NCBI GenBank assembly: GCA_036365145.1
Contig: JAEOAD010000029.1
Location: forward strand, 18,482,001-18,546,000
Direction of reading: 5' to 3'
DNA length: 64,000 nt
Source: Orientallactaga sibirica
Taxonomy: Eukaryota > Chordata > Mammalia > Rodentia > Dipodidae
The position numbers and the translations under genes were made by a program. Each line of letters begins with the position of its first letter. The stretch's first letter is position 1. The notes beneath the pieces were generated by a model. The model did no database searches and was not told the DNA's origin. It worked only from the letters and a program-made list of their open reading frames with translations. Shown in pieces: positions 1 through 11,020 of this stretch.

Positions 1-115
1 GGTGCATGAATCTGGAGTTCCTTTGCAGTGGCTGGAGGCCCTGGCATGCTCATTCTCTCTCTCTCTCCCTCTATCTCTGTCAAATAAATAAATGAAAATG
101 AAAAAACATATTAAA
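1..115 (+). mobile_element. DIP-like tRNA-derived SINE, 3' part (cut by window start)
   Basis: The window opens inside the SINE body (CTGGAGTTCCTTTGCAG, then a TGGAGGCCCTGG block). A CT-rich run and a TAAATAAA-type A-rich tail follow. The tRNA-like head lies outside the window. Recognised by comparison with the many fuller copies here. Confidence 0.85.
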
Positions 116-538
116 GACTCGAGTCTGTCATTGTGTGACACTAGATGTGACATTCTTTGACTGCACGTTTCATAAAGTTTATTTGCTTTGTCTTTATTTT
201 CCCTTTTAACTGTTTAAAGTTAAGTGCAGTTTCTCAAATAATAACATTCAAGGAGAGCTTGTTATGCATAAATACATAACTTCTGCCAATATTAATAAAA
301 TTACAGAAGCAAAAATTAAATTCTTTTACACACTTGCTAGCTTGATTTTGAACAGTTATGCTTTGGTATACATGGAAAAGCCCTCATGTTAACACATATC
401 ATCAATACTAAGGGACTTTGAAGTTGTAGGAGACACCAAATATTCTCTTTTCATTGAGATATTATGTGATATGTAATGATAAATTTAGCTCAGATAAATA
501 TTTATCTTGCCTCTAGCTTTTAAAAATGATCTTCAAAA
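116..538. other. Single-copy A/T-rich DNA
   Basis: No repeat family, long open frame or RNA gene is recognisable. Confidence 0.6.
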
Positions 539-744
539 GCTGGAGAGATGGCTTAGTGGTTAAAGAGTATGCCTGCAAAGCCTAAGGACCCTGGTTTGAT
601 TCTCCAGGTCCCACATAAGCCAGAGCACATGGAAGCACATGAGTCTAGAATTTGTTTGCACTGGCTAGAGGCACTGGTGTGCCCATTCTCACTCCTTCTC
701 TCTCTCTCTCTCCCTCTCTCTGTCTCTAATAAATAAAAAAAAAA
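539..744 (+). mobile_element. DIP-like tRNA-derived SINE, full length
   Basis: Full element: head GCTGGAGAGATGGCTTAG, A box, a B box with one change (GGTTTGATTCTCC), middle body, CT-rich run and an A-rich tail. TAAAAATGAT occurs just upstream (521-530) and at the tail end (745-754), a likely target-site duplication a few bases off the element edge. The internal boxes are those of a Pol III promoter. Confidence 0.9.
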
Positions 745-754
745 TAAAAATGAT

Positions 755-1341
755 ATTTTAATATGAGATAAGAAACAGAGTATATCCCACTTTGACAGTG
801 GTGATAAGGGTTACTAAATAAATTGAATATCAAAGAAATTAGAAACATTTGTTAAATGGAGGAAAGTCTTGGAAAACATATAATAGGCTTCTCCCAGTAT
901 TTCAATGTGGTTATGTAAGAATAAGAATGAAACTAAACTTGTCTGTAAAATGTTAGAATTCAGGTACAGAAGAAGAATCTATAATAGAACAATTCCCTAT
1001 AAACATGAAATGTAGGTATCCAAAGACAAAATAAGGTACTCAGGAGGTGGAAACATCCTTATTCTTACAACAATTTAGGTAGAAATTATAAAAGCATTTA
1101 ATGGGAATTTTCAATAAGCAATCTCACCACTAAATGGTGCTTAAGATCCCTCTTGAATCTTGACACTTCACTACATTCTTCATATTGTTGTGAGACAAAA
1201 TTGTTACTAGATTCCTGAGAACTTTTCCTGCCCCTCATTTTTGGGTAGGTCAAATTGCCCCACTATCCTCTCCCATAAAATAATGAATAACTGTTTGTAC
1301 ACATATTGTTTTAGGATGTTATTTAGCATTGTAAAATGCTT
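755..1341. other. Single-copy A/T-rich DNA
   Basis: Nothing recognisable lies between the upstream SINE and the LTR that starts at 1342. Confidence 0.6.
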
Positions 1342-1870
1342 TGATGGTTAAGTTTGTGTCAACTTGATTTGTTTAGGAATCCACAGACATTCCTCATAAG
1401 TGTGTCACTGAGGCTGCCTCTAGGAAAGATTAACTAAAGGAAGAATCCTTCCCCCAGAGTGGCGGCCCCTCTTGGAGGAGGGGGCTGGTTGATAAAAAGA
1501 AGCTCTGGGAAAAAAGGCGCTCTCTCTCTCTCCCACCTGGCTGCCGGTGCTGCTCGCTGCTTGCCGCTTGGTGATTGCTGCTTGGGGCTTGCTGCTTGGT
1601 ACTTGCTGCTTGGTGTTTGCTGCTTTCCAGTGTGGACTGAAGACCAGGGTGGACTGAAGAGCAACGTCTCTCCAGCAAACCTCCAGGCCTTCAGTGCCAG
1701 ATTGGGACTGCTGAGGCCCCCAGCCTCATGGACTGAGCAGCTACCGGGTTCCTTGACTCTCGGACCTGAAACCTGCTATTTCTGGACTGTCATAAGCTAA
1801 TACAATAAATTCCCTTTTAATACAATTCATTCTAACCGTTCTGTTCCTCTAGAGAACCCTGACTAATACA
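1342..1870 (+). mobile_element. ERVL-type LTR, MLT2-like, solo
   Basis: The element starts TGATGGTTAAGTTTGTGTCA and ends CCCTGACTAATACA, the TG...CA ends of the mammalian MLT2/ERVL LTR family as I recall it. An AATAAA signal at 1804-1809 sits about 60 bases before the 3' end, as expected for an LTR R region. A G/C-richer middle (about 1450-1780) contains short GCTTGCTGCTTG repeats and a 113-codon open frame (1459-1800) that resembles no protein I know. No internal region or second LTR adjoins it, and I see no clear 5-bp target duplication. Confidence 0.75.
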
Positions 1871-2639
1871 CATGCCTTCCTTTCTCTTTGCTCCCTGTGA
1901 ACAGTATGGGCAGGTACCAAGTCCCTCTTGATATCCAATCTTCTACTCACCTTAATGAAGAATATAGTCAAGATCTATGTACAGAATTAATCACACTGAT
2001 CTAGGATCCATTTTCAGGAACCAGTTTTTAGATGGTTTTAGTCAATGATAAAAAGAGGTAAAGGCTCATATTGATACCCACAACACTATCAGATCTACAT
2101 AATCATATCAGGCCTAGCTCAATGTTCGTTTTTGAAAAAAATTTATAAAACTCAAGAAAGTTCTTTGTGATGCAATGGTTTACATCCTCTTCACTTTATC
2201 AGAGAAGACATTATTCTTTCATCGAATATTTAGATGCTGGTTTTCCTAGATTTCTCTTTGGATTCTTGGGCTCATCATTTTAAGCCACTCCCTTAATTGC
2301 TACAAATCAAGCTTTAAGTGATTCTTTAGAATGAAGTCAATTTCCAATATCCTGCCCAGCTGCAAATGAAAAATCACTATGGAATACACTTGGTTGAGGC
2401 ATGATTTTAACTAAAAAAATGAAGTGCATATGTTTAAACAAAAGAGAAAGGACTGTTATCATTTGAATGACACTGTGGTATATAGGTGACAGATGCGTTA
2501 GTATTGTCATGCTGTATACTCCAATTTAGAAACAAAAGCCAATTTGCCTCTATTTCACAGAAGATTAGGAGCCCGCAGAACAAATGGATGTAGTATTGAA
2601 ATCCTTATGTTGAAATAGTTTTAATTATTATGAAAAGTA
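1871..2639. other. Single-copy DNA
   Basis: A/T-rich sequence with no recognisable repeat or open frame. Confidence 0.6.
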
Positions 2640-3060
2640 ACATCCCAAGGCTTCCAGTCAAGATGGCATCCCTTAAAACACGCCTCACCTGGCTCAGAAG
2701 GAGATGTGAGCCCTTTAGGGTTCTTTAGATCAAATTAGGTTCTGGGAGGTCACTGAGTAACAAAGCAGGGAATCCTCTGATTCCCATGCTCTCTGGAAAC
2801 CACCCCCACCTTCCATGCCCATGGGTAGCCCCCACTACGTCCCTGTGCAGCCCGCCTCCCACCCTCCTCGCCTGCCGGTAGCCCTGCCCACCAGGTTGCT
2901 GACCTTCCCCTCCTCCCCCCACCAAGACACTTCAAGGTAAACTACAGCTTCCTGCTATAGTTAACAAGATTCCCACACTGTGATGGGCAGACCACTGCGC
3001 AAAAGAAATAACATGAATAATTAAACACAAGTAAATCCAACAAGACTGCCTGGTCCCACA

Positions 3061-3258
3061 ATGGATGTCTCTAACCAAAACATAGAGGAGATAATAGGAT
3101 CAGCATCCCAAAATGAAGACATAAGCAATGCAACCCTAGTCAAGAAAATAGCAGAACTTGCAGAAAATCAACAAAGGGCCAATAATTGTATGAATGTTGT
3201 TCTCACTAGATTAGACAATAGAAAAGAGCAAGGAAGGGCTCCAAAAACAGTTACATAA
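3061..3258 (+). pseudogene. LINE-1 ORF1 N-terminal remnant
   Basis: This 65-residue frame starts at the first ATG after a LINE-1 5' UTR. Its charged, heptad-like composition (KKIAELAENQQRANN...) fits the N-terminal and coiled-coil part of ORF1p, an RNA-binding trimer of the LINE-1 ribonucleoprotein. Normal ORF1p is several times longer. The frame stops at TAA 3256-3258, and later ORF1-like sequence is out of frame or broken by stops. Confidence 0.6.
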
Positions 3259-3550
3259 CCTGAAGGAGAAAGGAAAAAAAAAAAAAAAAGGCCCTCAAAA
3301 ACCAGCTGGCTAAGCTCAATGAAGACATAAATAAATGCAAGGATGAATTCCAAGAAGCACTAAAAAATCAGAAAATGATGTGAAAAGGAAACTTGACAGA
3401 GGAAAATACAAATCAAATTGAACAAACCCAAAACTCCATAGAAGTTCTCAAGAATAGAGTCATGTGGAAGATAGAAACTCAGAACTGGAAGACAGAACAT
3501 AAGAAATAGCATCTGAATCCAAAAGTTTCAATAAGTTCAAAAAATTTTAA

Positions 3551-3694
3551 GCCGGGCGTGGTGGCGCATGCCTTTAATCCCAGCACTCGGGAGGCAGAGG
3601 TAGGAGAATGGCCGAGAGTTGAGTTTGAGGCCACCCTGAGACTACATAGTTAATTCCAGGTCAGCCTGGACCAGAGTGAGACCCTACCTGCAAA

Positions 3695-3733
<39 letters not shown>

Positions 3734-3738
3734 AAACC
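3551..3738 (+). mobile_element. B1-type SINE inserted in LINE-1 ORF1
   Basis: The element has a 7SL-derived head (GCCGGGCGTGGTGGCGCATG), a GAGGCAGAGGTAGGAG motif, a B-box region, and an end at GTGAGACCCTACCTG. It is followed by a (AAAT)n tail of about 45 bases. AAAAAATTTT occurs at 3539-3548 and again at 3739-3748, a good target-site duplication. The host LINE-1 reads on after it. Confidence 0.95.
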
Positions 3739-3772
3739 AAAAAATTTTGTGAATAGAACATGCAGGAAATGT

Positions 3773-4827
3773 GTCCTCTTAAATCAATTCAGCGAAAGGG
3801 ATATTTCCTGTGGATTTTGACATTCCACTGTCTACAGGAAGCTGGGATCCTGGGTAAATCAATCCTTCCAGAGTAGGCTGACATGGATGTTTTGATGAGG
3901 GCCAACTATCGATCTCCTTAACAAGTTTATCCTAACTTAAAGAGGTAAATTTCTTTGAAGTCCACTGAGCATTACATAAATGCATAGGAGGCAGCTCAGC
4001 TTCCACTCTCTTTGCTCTGTAGCCTGGAAGGGCTCACAGGTAGGTAATGACAGTGATGCAGAGATCTCATTTTGAGCCTTTCATCAAGGAGTTCATCAGC
4101 TCTGCTGGTTCCCTTATAGCATTCCTTACAGCAATGGAAATTTTCTTATGACTCAGCAGGAAGCATTTGGATCAATTCTGTTTTTAACTCTTAAAGATCT
4201 GGATTGCATTTTTATCCTCTCACTGCACCCTAACCCAAGAGAAATTTAAAACTTTTTCATTCAAATGGCAACACTTTTCAAACTCTAAACTGCATCCTCT
4301 TTCAAGCAGTCTTTGATGCCTCACATTGTGCTGTATTATTTTAGGGCTGCTCCTGTCCTTGCAATTTGCTCAAAGACAACTGAGAGAGAATCATGGGCTG
4401 AACTAAGAAAGAGGCCTCAGGATGCAACTTGGATGAATAGTTTCGAGGCTCCACACAAAATTCTGCCACTGAATATAAAACACAATAAAATTATATGCAA
4501 ATTAGCCCAAGTATGAAAGATTTAAAGATTAAAATACCTGGGATGTGGAAAAATCCTGGAAATACTATTGTTGATTTCTTCTGGATATATTTGATATGGA
4601 TGCTGAATGTGTTTGTATTATCTTTTTTTAATTTCCTTTGATGAATATTAGAAGCTAGCTACTATGTAATAAATCCTTTAGGGGCTTTTCAATTAAATAA
4701 AATATTTGACTTTAGCTTTATGTTTCAACTGATTCTATGGTGCTCCCGAAAGAACAAAAACAAAACCAATATACTCCCATCACTGTGCAAAGGTTTCAAC
4801 ATTTGATGATTCTAATTCAACATGTCA
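3773..4827. other. Single-copy DNA
   Basis: No repeat is recognised. A 67-codon frame at 4313-4516 has no recognisable domain or gene context. Confidence 0.55.
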
Positions 4828-4834
4828 TCATGGG

Positions 4835-5069
4835 GGCTGGGGATATGGCTTAGCAGTTAAGGCACCTACCTGCAAAGCCTAAGAACACCCATTCAATTCT
4901 CCAGGTCCCACATTTAACCAGACACAAAGTGATGCCAGGGTGCAATGCCACACATGCCCACAAGGGGGCACACATGTCTGGAGTTCGTTTGCAGCAGCTT
5001 AGAGGCCACTGGCACACCCATTCTTTGTCTCGCTCTCTCTCTGTCTCTCACTCTCTCCAAAAAAAATCT
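4835..5069 (+). mobile_element. DIP-like SINE, long-body variant
   Basis: Head GGCTGGGGATATGGCTTAGC, B box (TTCAATTCTCC), and an extra stretch of about 45 bases in the body (the GTGATGCCAGGGTGCAATGCC region) that the common form lacks. A CT-rich run and a short A tail follow. TCATGGG flanks it at 4828-4834 and 5070-5076. Confidence 0.9.
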
Positions 5070-5076
5070 TCATGGG

Positions 5077-6535
5077 CTCATCCTTTATAGTTTAGCATGA
5101 TTAGATAGGTATATGTTGTCTAAAGTGGAATATGTGTTCTATCAGACAAACCTTATCATTATTAATACACTTATATGCATGTATATTCTTTCTACTTCCA
5201 ATTAGGAAGAAAATACCCACTTTTGCACCATGATGTAGAAGGTTGAGTTTTTAATCAACTTAAATATTCTTTGGCTTTGGCTTCAGCCAACACTCCATGA
5301 GAATTTTGTATGAATTATCACTGCCACATTAACCATGAACTCCAACTGAATCAATTCAGCCATACGGACATTTACTGTTGACTCAGACATTGCCCTGTAC
5401 ATAGGATGTTAGGATCCTTGCTAATGCAAGTATCCTAGGCTCAGTCAGGAAGAAAATAAACTCGTGCAATAGCGATTTTTAATAAGAATTATGTTTTTAA
5501 TTGAACAAAATTCATATAAACACAGTAGATGGAAACAAATATCACAAATATCAAAACCAAACTGGATTTATAGTATATCTAATATATGTGCATATACATT
5601 AATGGTTGGTAAATTTTATATATCATGATGTGTCAGATTTAAGACCAAGTCTCTACTCCTACAAAAATATGAATCACATTTTTATGAATTTCAATATCCT
5701 CTATCTACAGAGATATGCTATGGTCAGTTTTCAACAAAATTCTTTTGAGTGTTAACAGAAAAAGATAAAAATATCTCTCATTTTTATAGCACCTTTCAAT
5801 CAGCCTGTTCTTTGTATGCAGTTCGTGCTTAATTTTCCCCTTGAGTACACGTGTTATACTCCCACGGGTCTATCAGCAATTTCATGGGGCTATTTTAAGA
5901 TTATATTAGAGAAGAGCTTTAGCAGAATAAAAAAAGCCTTGTGGAGCCTTCCTTCAACTTAAGGAAGTTTGGGTTATTTTTGCATTGTCTAGTTCTGTGT
6001 GGCAATGTTGCAAAGACCATGAGAAAAAAAAAAAAAATATCTAAGGGATCTGCAGTAGCTGACATGTAAAGAGGAGGCTGGTCAGTTAAACAAAATAGGA
6101 GTATAAAATGTTAAACTGAATTAAACTAACAGGAAAGTAGATAAAATAGGTCTATGAGCATTCTGAAGATTTTTTTCGACAATCATATTTTTTAATCCCT
6201 TAGTAAATTACCCTTTGTCCCTTCCTCTACTCTGATGTTCTCATAGTATCTTTATTCAGTACCCTATTTAAACTGTTTTCAGGGCAGGATAGCAAATTTG
6301 CTATAATTGTTAGCAACATTATTTAACAACTTTGGGATTTTGTGTTTTCACATTTGGTAAAGCCTTGGTATGCACACAGTACAGGAGACATGTTGAAAAC
6401 TGAGCATTCTTCTTGCCTTGGGGTTGTATGACAAGGATTGACCCCAATTTTGTTATATTTCTTCCAGTGAGCTTATGTTCAGCTTATCTTTGCAAACTAG
6501 CAAAATGAAGAAATCTCTGTTTTGTTTAGTATGAG
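5077..6535. other. Single-copy A/T-rich DNA
   Basis: Nothing recognisable except an A-run near 6026-6038. Confidence 0.55.
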
Positions 6536-6890
6536 TGTGGTGGTTTGATTCAGGTGTCCTCCATAAACTTAGGAGTTCTCAATGCTAGGTTCCCAGTTGA
6601 TAGAGATTTAGGAATTAAAGCCTCTGGAGGCAGTGTATAATTGAGGGCAGGCTTATGGGTATTATAGCCAGTGTTCCCTTGCCAGTGTTTGGCACAATCT
6701 CCTATTGCTATTGTCCACCTTATGTTGGCCAGGGTGTGATGTCCACCCTCTGCCCATATGATCATTTTTCCCAGCCATGATGGAGCTTTCTCTTGAGTCT
6801 ATAAGCCAAAAATCAACCTTTCTTCCCCCTCTCCCCCAAGCTCCTCTTGTTTGGGTGATTTCTGCCAGCAATACAAACCTGACTGCAACA
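6536..6890 (+). repeat. 5' LTR of MaLR-type provirus
   Basis: It starts TGTGGTGGTTTGATTCAGGT and ends CTGACTGCAACA, giving TG...CA ends. It is clearly the direct partner of 8275-8628, with substitutions and small indels throughout. Confidence 0.85.
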
Positions 6891-6897
6891 GTAAAGT

Positions 6898-6914
6898 TGG
6901 TACCAAGGAGTGGG
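6898..6914 (+). promoter_or_regulatory. Primer-binding site, tRNA-Leu type
   Basis: TGGTACCAAGGAGTGGG lies eight bases after the 5' LTR. TGGTACCA is the complement of a tRNA 3' end, and the stretch resembles the tRNA-Leu primer site of ERVL/MaLR elements. The minus-strand copy has the matching site at about 23513-23525. Confidence 0.6.
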
Positions 6915-8257
6915 ATTGCTGACAGATACCTGAATCTGTGACTTTGGCCTTTTGGAACTGATTTTCAAGAGGAATGTGATGGATTTGAAACCTTGGCCTA
7001 AGAGATGTCTTGCAGTGTTGTAAGTACAGCTTGATGGACTATTCTGGTCAGAGTTGAAAGAACTGAATTCAGTAAGAACTATGGACTGTGAGGTTTGGCT
7101 TATGAGGGTAAAAGGAGCTTTGTCTGGACTGAGCTAGAAGCAGTTTATGTGAGAGGTTTGCTGCTATACCTGTGTCCTGAGAACTTGTACAGGGTTATTT
7201 GTGCATAAACAGGCTGACATGAGCAGAAGGATATGACACAGAAATGAAATCCATAGGATGAAACTTCTGCCCATTCAGTTGAAATTATATGAAATTACAA
7301 CTTTTGAGATTGGGCCAACTGACCTGCACTGAGGCAACAGGAAGAATGTAAAGTCTTTTGAAGGATACTGTGTGCTTAAGGAGTGTCCTGTTCTTCAAAA
7401 TCTGCTTTATTTCCCCTCTCCCAGGATTAACAAATTGGCACCTATCTGTTATTATTGAGTATGAGAAATGCAGGGAAGGGAGGTTCATTGAATTTGCAAC
7501 AGTCATGTGTTTTGGAAATGGCCATGGGCAGTGTGAAGCAGGTTTGCTGGATGCCTGCATAGAGACCCAATGGAGCCATGAGGATGAACCATGGGTTACA
7601 GTGGAGACCCAGTGGAGATGCCAGGATGAAGTTTTCCAGGACTGTGAGTAGCCTAGCTAGAGGGGTGGAATTGGAACTCCAGAGACTTGTTGCTGATTAG
7701 GATTATCAGACTTGGAGATTTATCACTGGCTAGAGTTGTTGAACTTGAAACTATTGAGTTTGATGTTTTCCCTGGTTGTTTTAAATCTTGTTTTGGTTGA
7801 ATATTTCTTTTCTATGCGCAATGCCATCTTTGCAGTGTGAACGTTTAATCTGTGTCGTTATGGGTTTTTTTTTTTGGGGGGTGCTATTACGGCTCAGTTA
7901 AAATGAACCCAACATGGCTCAGGGAAATTTGCAAAAGAGGGGGTGGAATGATTGTTATAGCCACAAGTTGGGACATTTGCTCCGAGACATTGTCTCTTCC
8001 CAATAACTGATGTCTACCCCCTCCCCAATGCATGACCCACATTCCACAATGAGGAGGGTCCCTTAGATGGGGGAGGACAGGGAGGAGGTTAATGATGCTA
8101 CCAACATGGCTGTATAAACACTATGTACATAACTGAAAAAAACAGATCTTGGACTATGGGAATGTGTGAACATCATTAGGATTGATACAAATTATGGAGA
8201 CTTTTAAAGCTGGACTGAATGCATTGCATTTTACATCATATATTGTTATCAGTTTAT

Positions 8258-8274
8258 GGGGCCTAGGGACGGAA
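8258..8274 (+). promoter_or_regulatory. Polypurine tract before 3' LTR
   Basis: A G/A-rich run (GGGGCCTAGGGACGGAA) directly abuts the 3' LTR start. The minus-strand copy has a cleaner counterpart, GGGGCCAAAGGAAGAA, in the same place, which supports the assignment. Confidence 0.6.
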
Positions 8275-8628
8275 TGTGGTGGTTTGATTCAGGTGTCCCC
8301 CATAAGCCTAGCTGTTCTGAATGCTAGGATCCCAGCTGATGGAGATTTGGGAATTAATGCCTCCTGTAGGCAGTATTGTCATGGGAGGGCTTATGGGTAT
8401 TATAGCCAGTGCCCCCTTGCCAGTGTTTGGCACACTCTCCTGTTGCTATGGTCTACCTTATGTTGGTCAGAGAGTGATATCCACCCTCTGCTCATGTTAT
8501 CATTTCCCCTTGCCATCATGGAGCTTCCCCTCGAGTCTATAAGCCAAAATAACCTTCCCCCCTTTTTTTTTCCACAAGCTACTCTTAGTTGAGTGTTTTC
8601 TGCCAGCAATGCAAACCTGACTGCAGCA
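8275..8628 (+). repeat. 3' LTR of MaLR-type provirus
   Basis: Direct repeat of 6536-6890, starting TGTGGTGGTTTGATTCAGGT and ending CTGACTGCAGCA. Confidence 0.85.
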
Positions 8629-9503
8629 ACTAAGCTGATTTTAAAAATGAATGGGTGGTGGGAAAGGGTAAGATGATTGCTTTCTTAAAAAAGAAAAAGG
8701 TCAGACTGCAGGGGAATCTTTACAAAATGCCTTCCAACTCCAGATATATACTTAAAAACATGACTGTTTTTACATGTGAGGAAAGTTAACTTATGCTATT
8801 AAATTAAAAATACAACCAGAGGCAAAGTGAATTAATTTAACCTAGGAAATAGGATTGGGCACTTGTGTTCTAAAGATTGCAAAAGAATTTGAAAGAAAGT
8901 CATGGTAAGATAAAAATGGGAGTGGATATCAAAACAGTAGTACAAATGCACAGTATTTTACCTTTGACCATAAATTTACACTTGTTCCCCTGATATACAA
9001 TCTTCTTATTGAAAAGCTATAATTCATTTTCAATGGAAAGTGAAGCAATTTCAACCCCAACATCAAGGAAGGTGATTTAGAAAGGCAGAAAACAGTTACA
9101 CATATTGAAATAGTGTCAAAGACCAAAGATGAAGTCACCTTTTGTGAGGATTATCTACTGTGATCACGGCTCCCTAGCTATTAGGACCCTTCTTTAGCTT
9201 CTCACCAGAAAGACAGATTGTCATCTCATCCCCTGGAGCCCTGCAGAGCTTCCTGCCCACTCAGCATATCTGCCTACCAAGATTTAGGCTTCATTCTCCA
9301 AGAAGAATGCGGTTTGTGTTTGGATATGTACAGCTGCTGATTGAATTGGCTTGACAGTGTTCTGTGCTCTATACAATGAGTAACATAAACCTTCCCTGGG
9401 ATGACATCAAACCCAGTATTGTTGAGTTAGGATTCTGTGTCATCAAAACAGACTGAGCTCCAACTCTACCTCCAGGCTTCCCCAAAGAACAACTAATGTT
9501 CTT
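8629..9503. other. Single-copy DNA
   Basis: No repeat or gene feature is recognised. Confidence 0.55.
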
Positions 9504-9624
9504 TGGGAAGTAGGAGGAAGAGGATTTGGAAAAGTAGAAGAAGAAATAGGAGAAGGATGAGGAAGAGGAAGAGAAGAAGAAACAGAAGGAGGAAAAGGAG
9601 AGGAGGAGAAATGACAAAGGGGTA
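9504..9624 (+). repeat. Polypurine (AGG/AAG) tract
   Basis: About 120 bases on the plus strand are nearly all A and G, with few interruptions. Such tracts can form triplex DNA. The minus-strand open frames across it read Ser/Phe/Leu-rich low-complexity peptides and are not genes. Confidence 0.85.
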
Positions 9625-10982
9625 GACAACAACAACAAGGATGAGGAAACAGATGGAAAATGAACCGAATTGACAAGTGCAGATCAAAGGCAAGAAAATG
9701 AGCACTTTTCCAAACATCTCTATGTAGCATGTTTGATGCTATGATTAAATAGAGTACCTGGCTTATTCCTTTCCAAAAATCTCCAGTGCTTTTGTTTTAC
9801 TATACCCCTGCACATGCCAAATTTATGGAAAAACTAAATATTCTCCCTGTTAAAATGATGTTTCTCCCCCCCCCTTAGGAAAAGTCATGAAAAACCATTG
9901 AGAGCAGGGTGAGTTGACATTATTTATAAAACCACAGAAATTGCATGCTTGTAAAGTTATTCTGTGTTTATTACATCACAAATGCAACACATATGGTACA
10001 AAGCTGATATGAGTACAAACAGTTAAAGGGTGAAATGCCTTCACTCAACAAATCCTAAGTAATCCACATTTTAGTCACCTTTCCTTTGTACAGGACTCAT
10101 TGTCTGAGTAAATCAGGCCCCTGTTTGTGATGGAACACATTTCTGTGTGTTACAGATTATTCAACTGGGATGCAGAGCACTAGTGAACACATGATAAAAC
10201 CTTTGTGAAAAATCAAGGCAGCATCAGCATGAACACCCATATTTTAAAGTACGATATTCTGCTCTATAGAGACTAAACACTTTCCAGATTTTCCTATGTA
10301 TAAAAATACTATGGTTAAAAAAAAGTTTCCACTTAGCCTTTGTTGCCACACTAAAACCTCAAATTTTTGTGTCTGATATATTTAATAAATGATTAGTTGG
10401 AGAAAACTTTGCATCCAGATAAAGGAACTGGGAATCAGTGGGACTGAGGACTTAGCTAACATCACATAGTAGTTAGTAGAAAATTTAGAGTGTAGATTAC
10501 AAGCCACTTTCAACTGGAAACCAGCATAGCAAAGTACTATATTTTCCACTCAAGGATACCATCAGTAATCACATGAATTTAATTTAACAGTCTTGTTTTT
10601 ACCATAATTTGTATCCTAAGCAAACCTTTGGTAGACAGAATATAAGATGAACCCTACCTCCTGGAACTATAATGTTGGTTTAATTCTATCACTTCTAATA
10701 GAATAGAGCAAAGCTATGGAACTCCAGTCTATGATTAAATTATAGACAATTAGAAGTTTTGATTTGTTGACAGATTGCCTCCCTCCCTGTCTGCTATATG
10801 ATGAACATGGTTGGGGAAAAAAAAAAAAAGTCTCTTCTGACAGCCAGCAAGGGATTTATTTTCCCAGTTCAGCATCCCACAAGGAGCTTATTCCTGTTAG
10901 GCACTGTGTAAAACCTGAATATGGGTTCTGCAAAGACTTTTAGATTTTTTTCTGGTCAAGTTTCCAACCAAAGTTCAGCAAC
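9625..10982. other. Single-copy A/T-rich DNA
   Basis: Only a C-run (about 9866-9874) and an A-run (about 10818-10829) stand out. Confidence 0.55.
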
Positions 10983-11020
10983 ATTGTGTGTGTGTGTGTG
11001 TGTGTGTATGTGTGTGTATT
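10983..11020 (+). repeat. (TG)n microsatellite
   Basis: Slightly interrupted TG dinucleotide run. Confidence 0.9.

Larger units (their letters stand above)
2640..3772 (+). mobile_element. LINE-1 5' end: 5' UTR and start of ORF1, truncated
   Basis: The segment begins with a LINE-1-like 5' leader (CTTCCAGTCAAGATGGCATC). A strongly C-rich stretch follows at about 2795-2930, then an ORF1-like frame from ATG 3061. That frame reads 65 codons to 3258 (starts MDVSNQNIEEIIGSA, with heptad-rich LVKKIAELAENQQ). Further ORF1-like coiled-coil coding continues in broken frames past an A-run at about 3274-3289. The similarity resumes after the inserted B1 (GTGAATAGAACATGCAGG) and is lost near 3772. The RNA-binding part of ORF1, ORF2 and the 3' UTR are missing, so it is a dead copy. 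Confidence 0.75.
6536..8628 (+). mobile_element. MaLR/ERVL-type provirus, full structure, non-coding
   Basis: Two direct LTRs of about 354 bp (6536-6890 and 8275-8628) enclose about 1.38 kb of internal sequence. The internal part starts with a Leu-type primer-binding site and ends with a purine-rich tract. It has no reverse transcriptase, protease or integrase frame. The largest internal open frame (7358-7651, 97 codons) shows no recognisable motif. This is the layout of MaLR elements, which depend on ERVL for mobilisation. A second copy lies on the minus strand at 22018-23882. No convincing 5-bp target duplication remains (ATGAG on the left, ACTAA on the right), which suggests age. Confidence 0.8.

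Noticed and set aside
539..620. tRNA gene, suggested by A and B boxes
   Set aside because: The boxes belong to the tRNA-derived head of a SINE present in many copies. There is no cloverleaf ending and the SINE body and tail follow.
8182..8592. 136-codon open frame, the longest in the window
   Set aside because: It runs from the provirus internal region through its 3' LTR and has no viral protein motif, so it is a chance frame.
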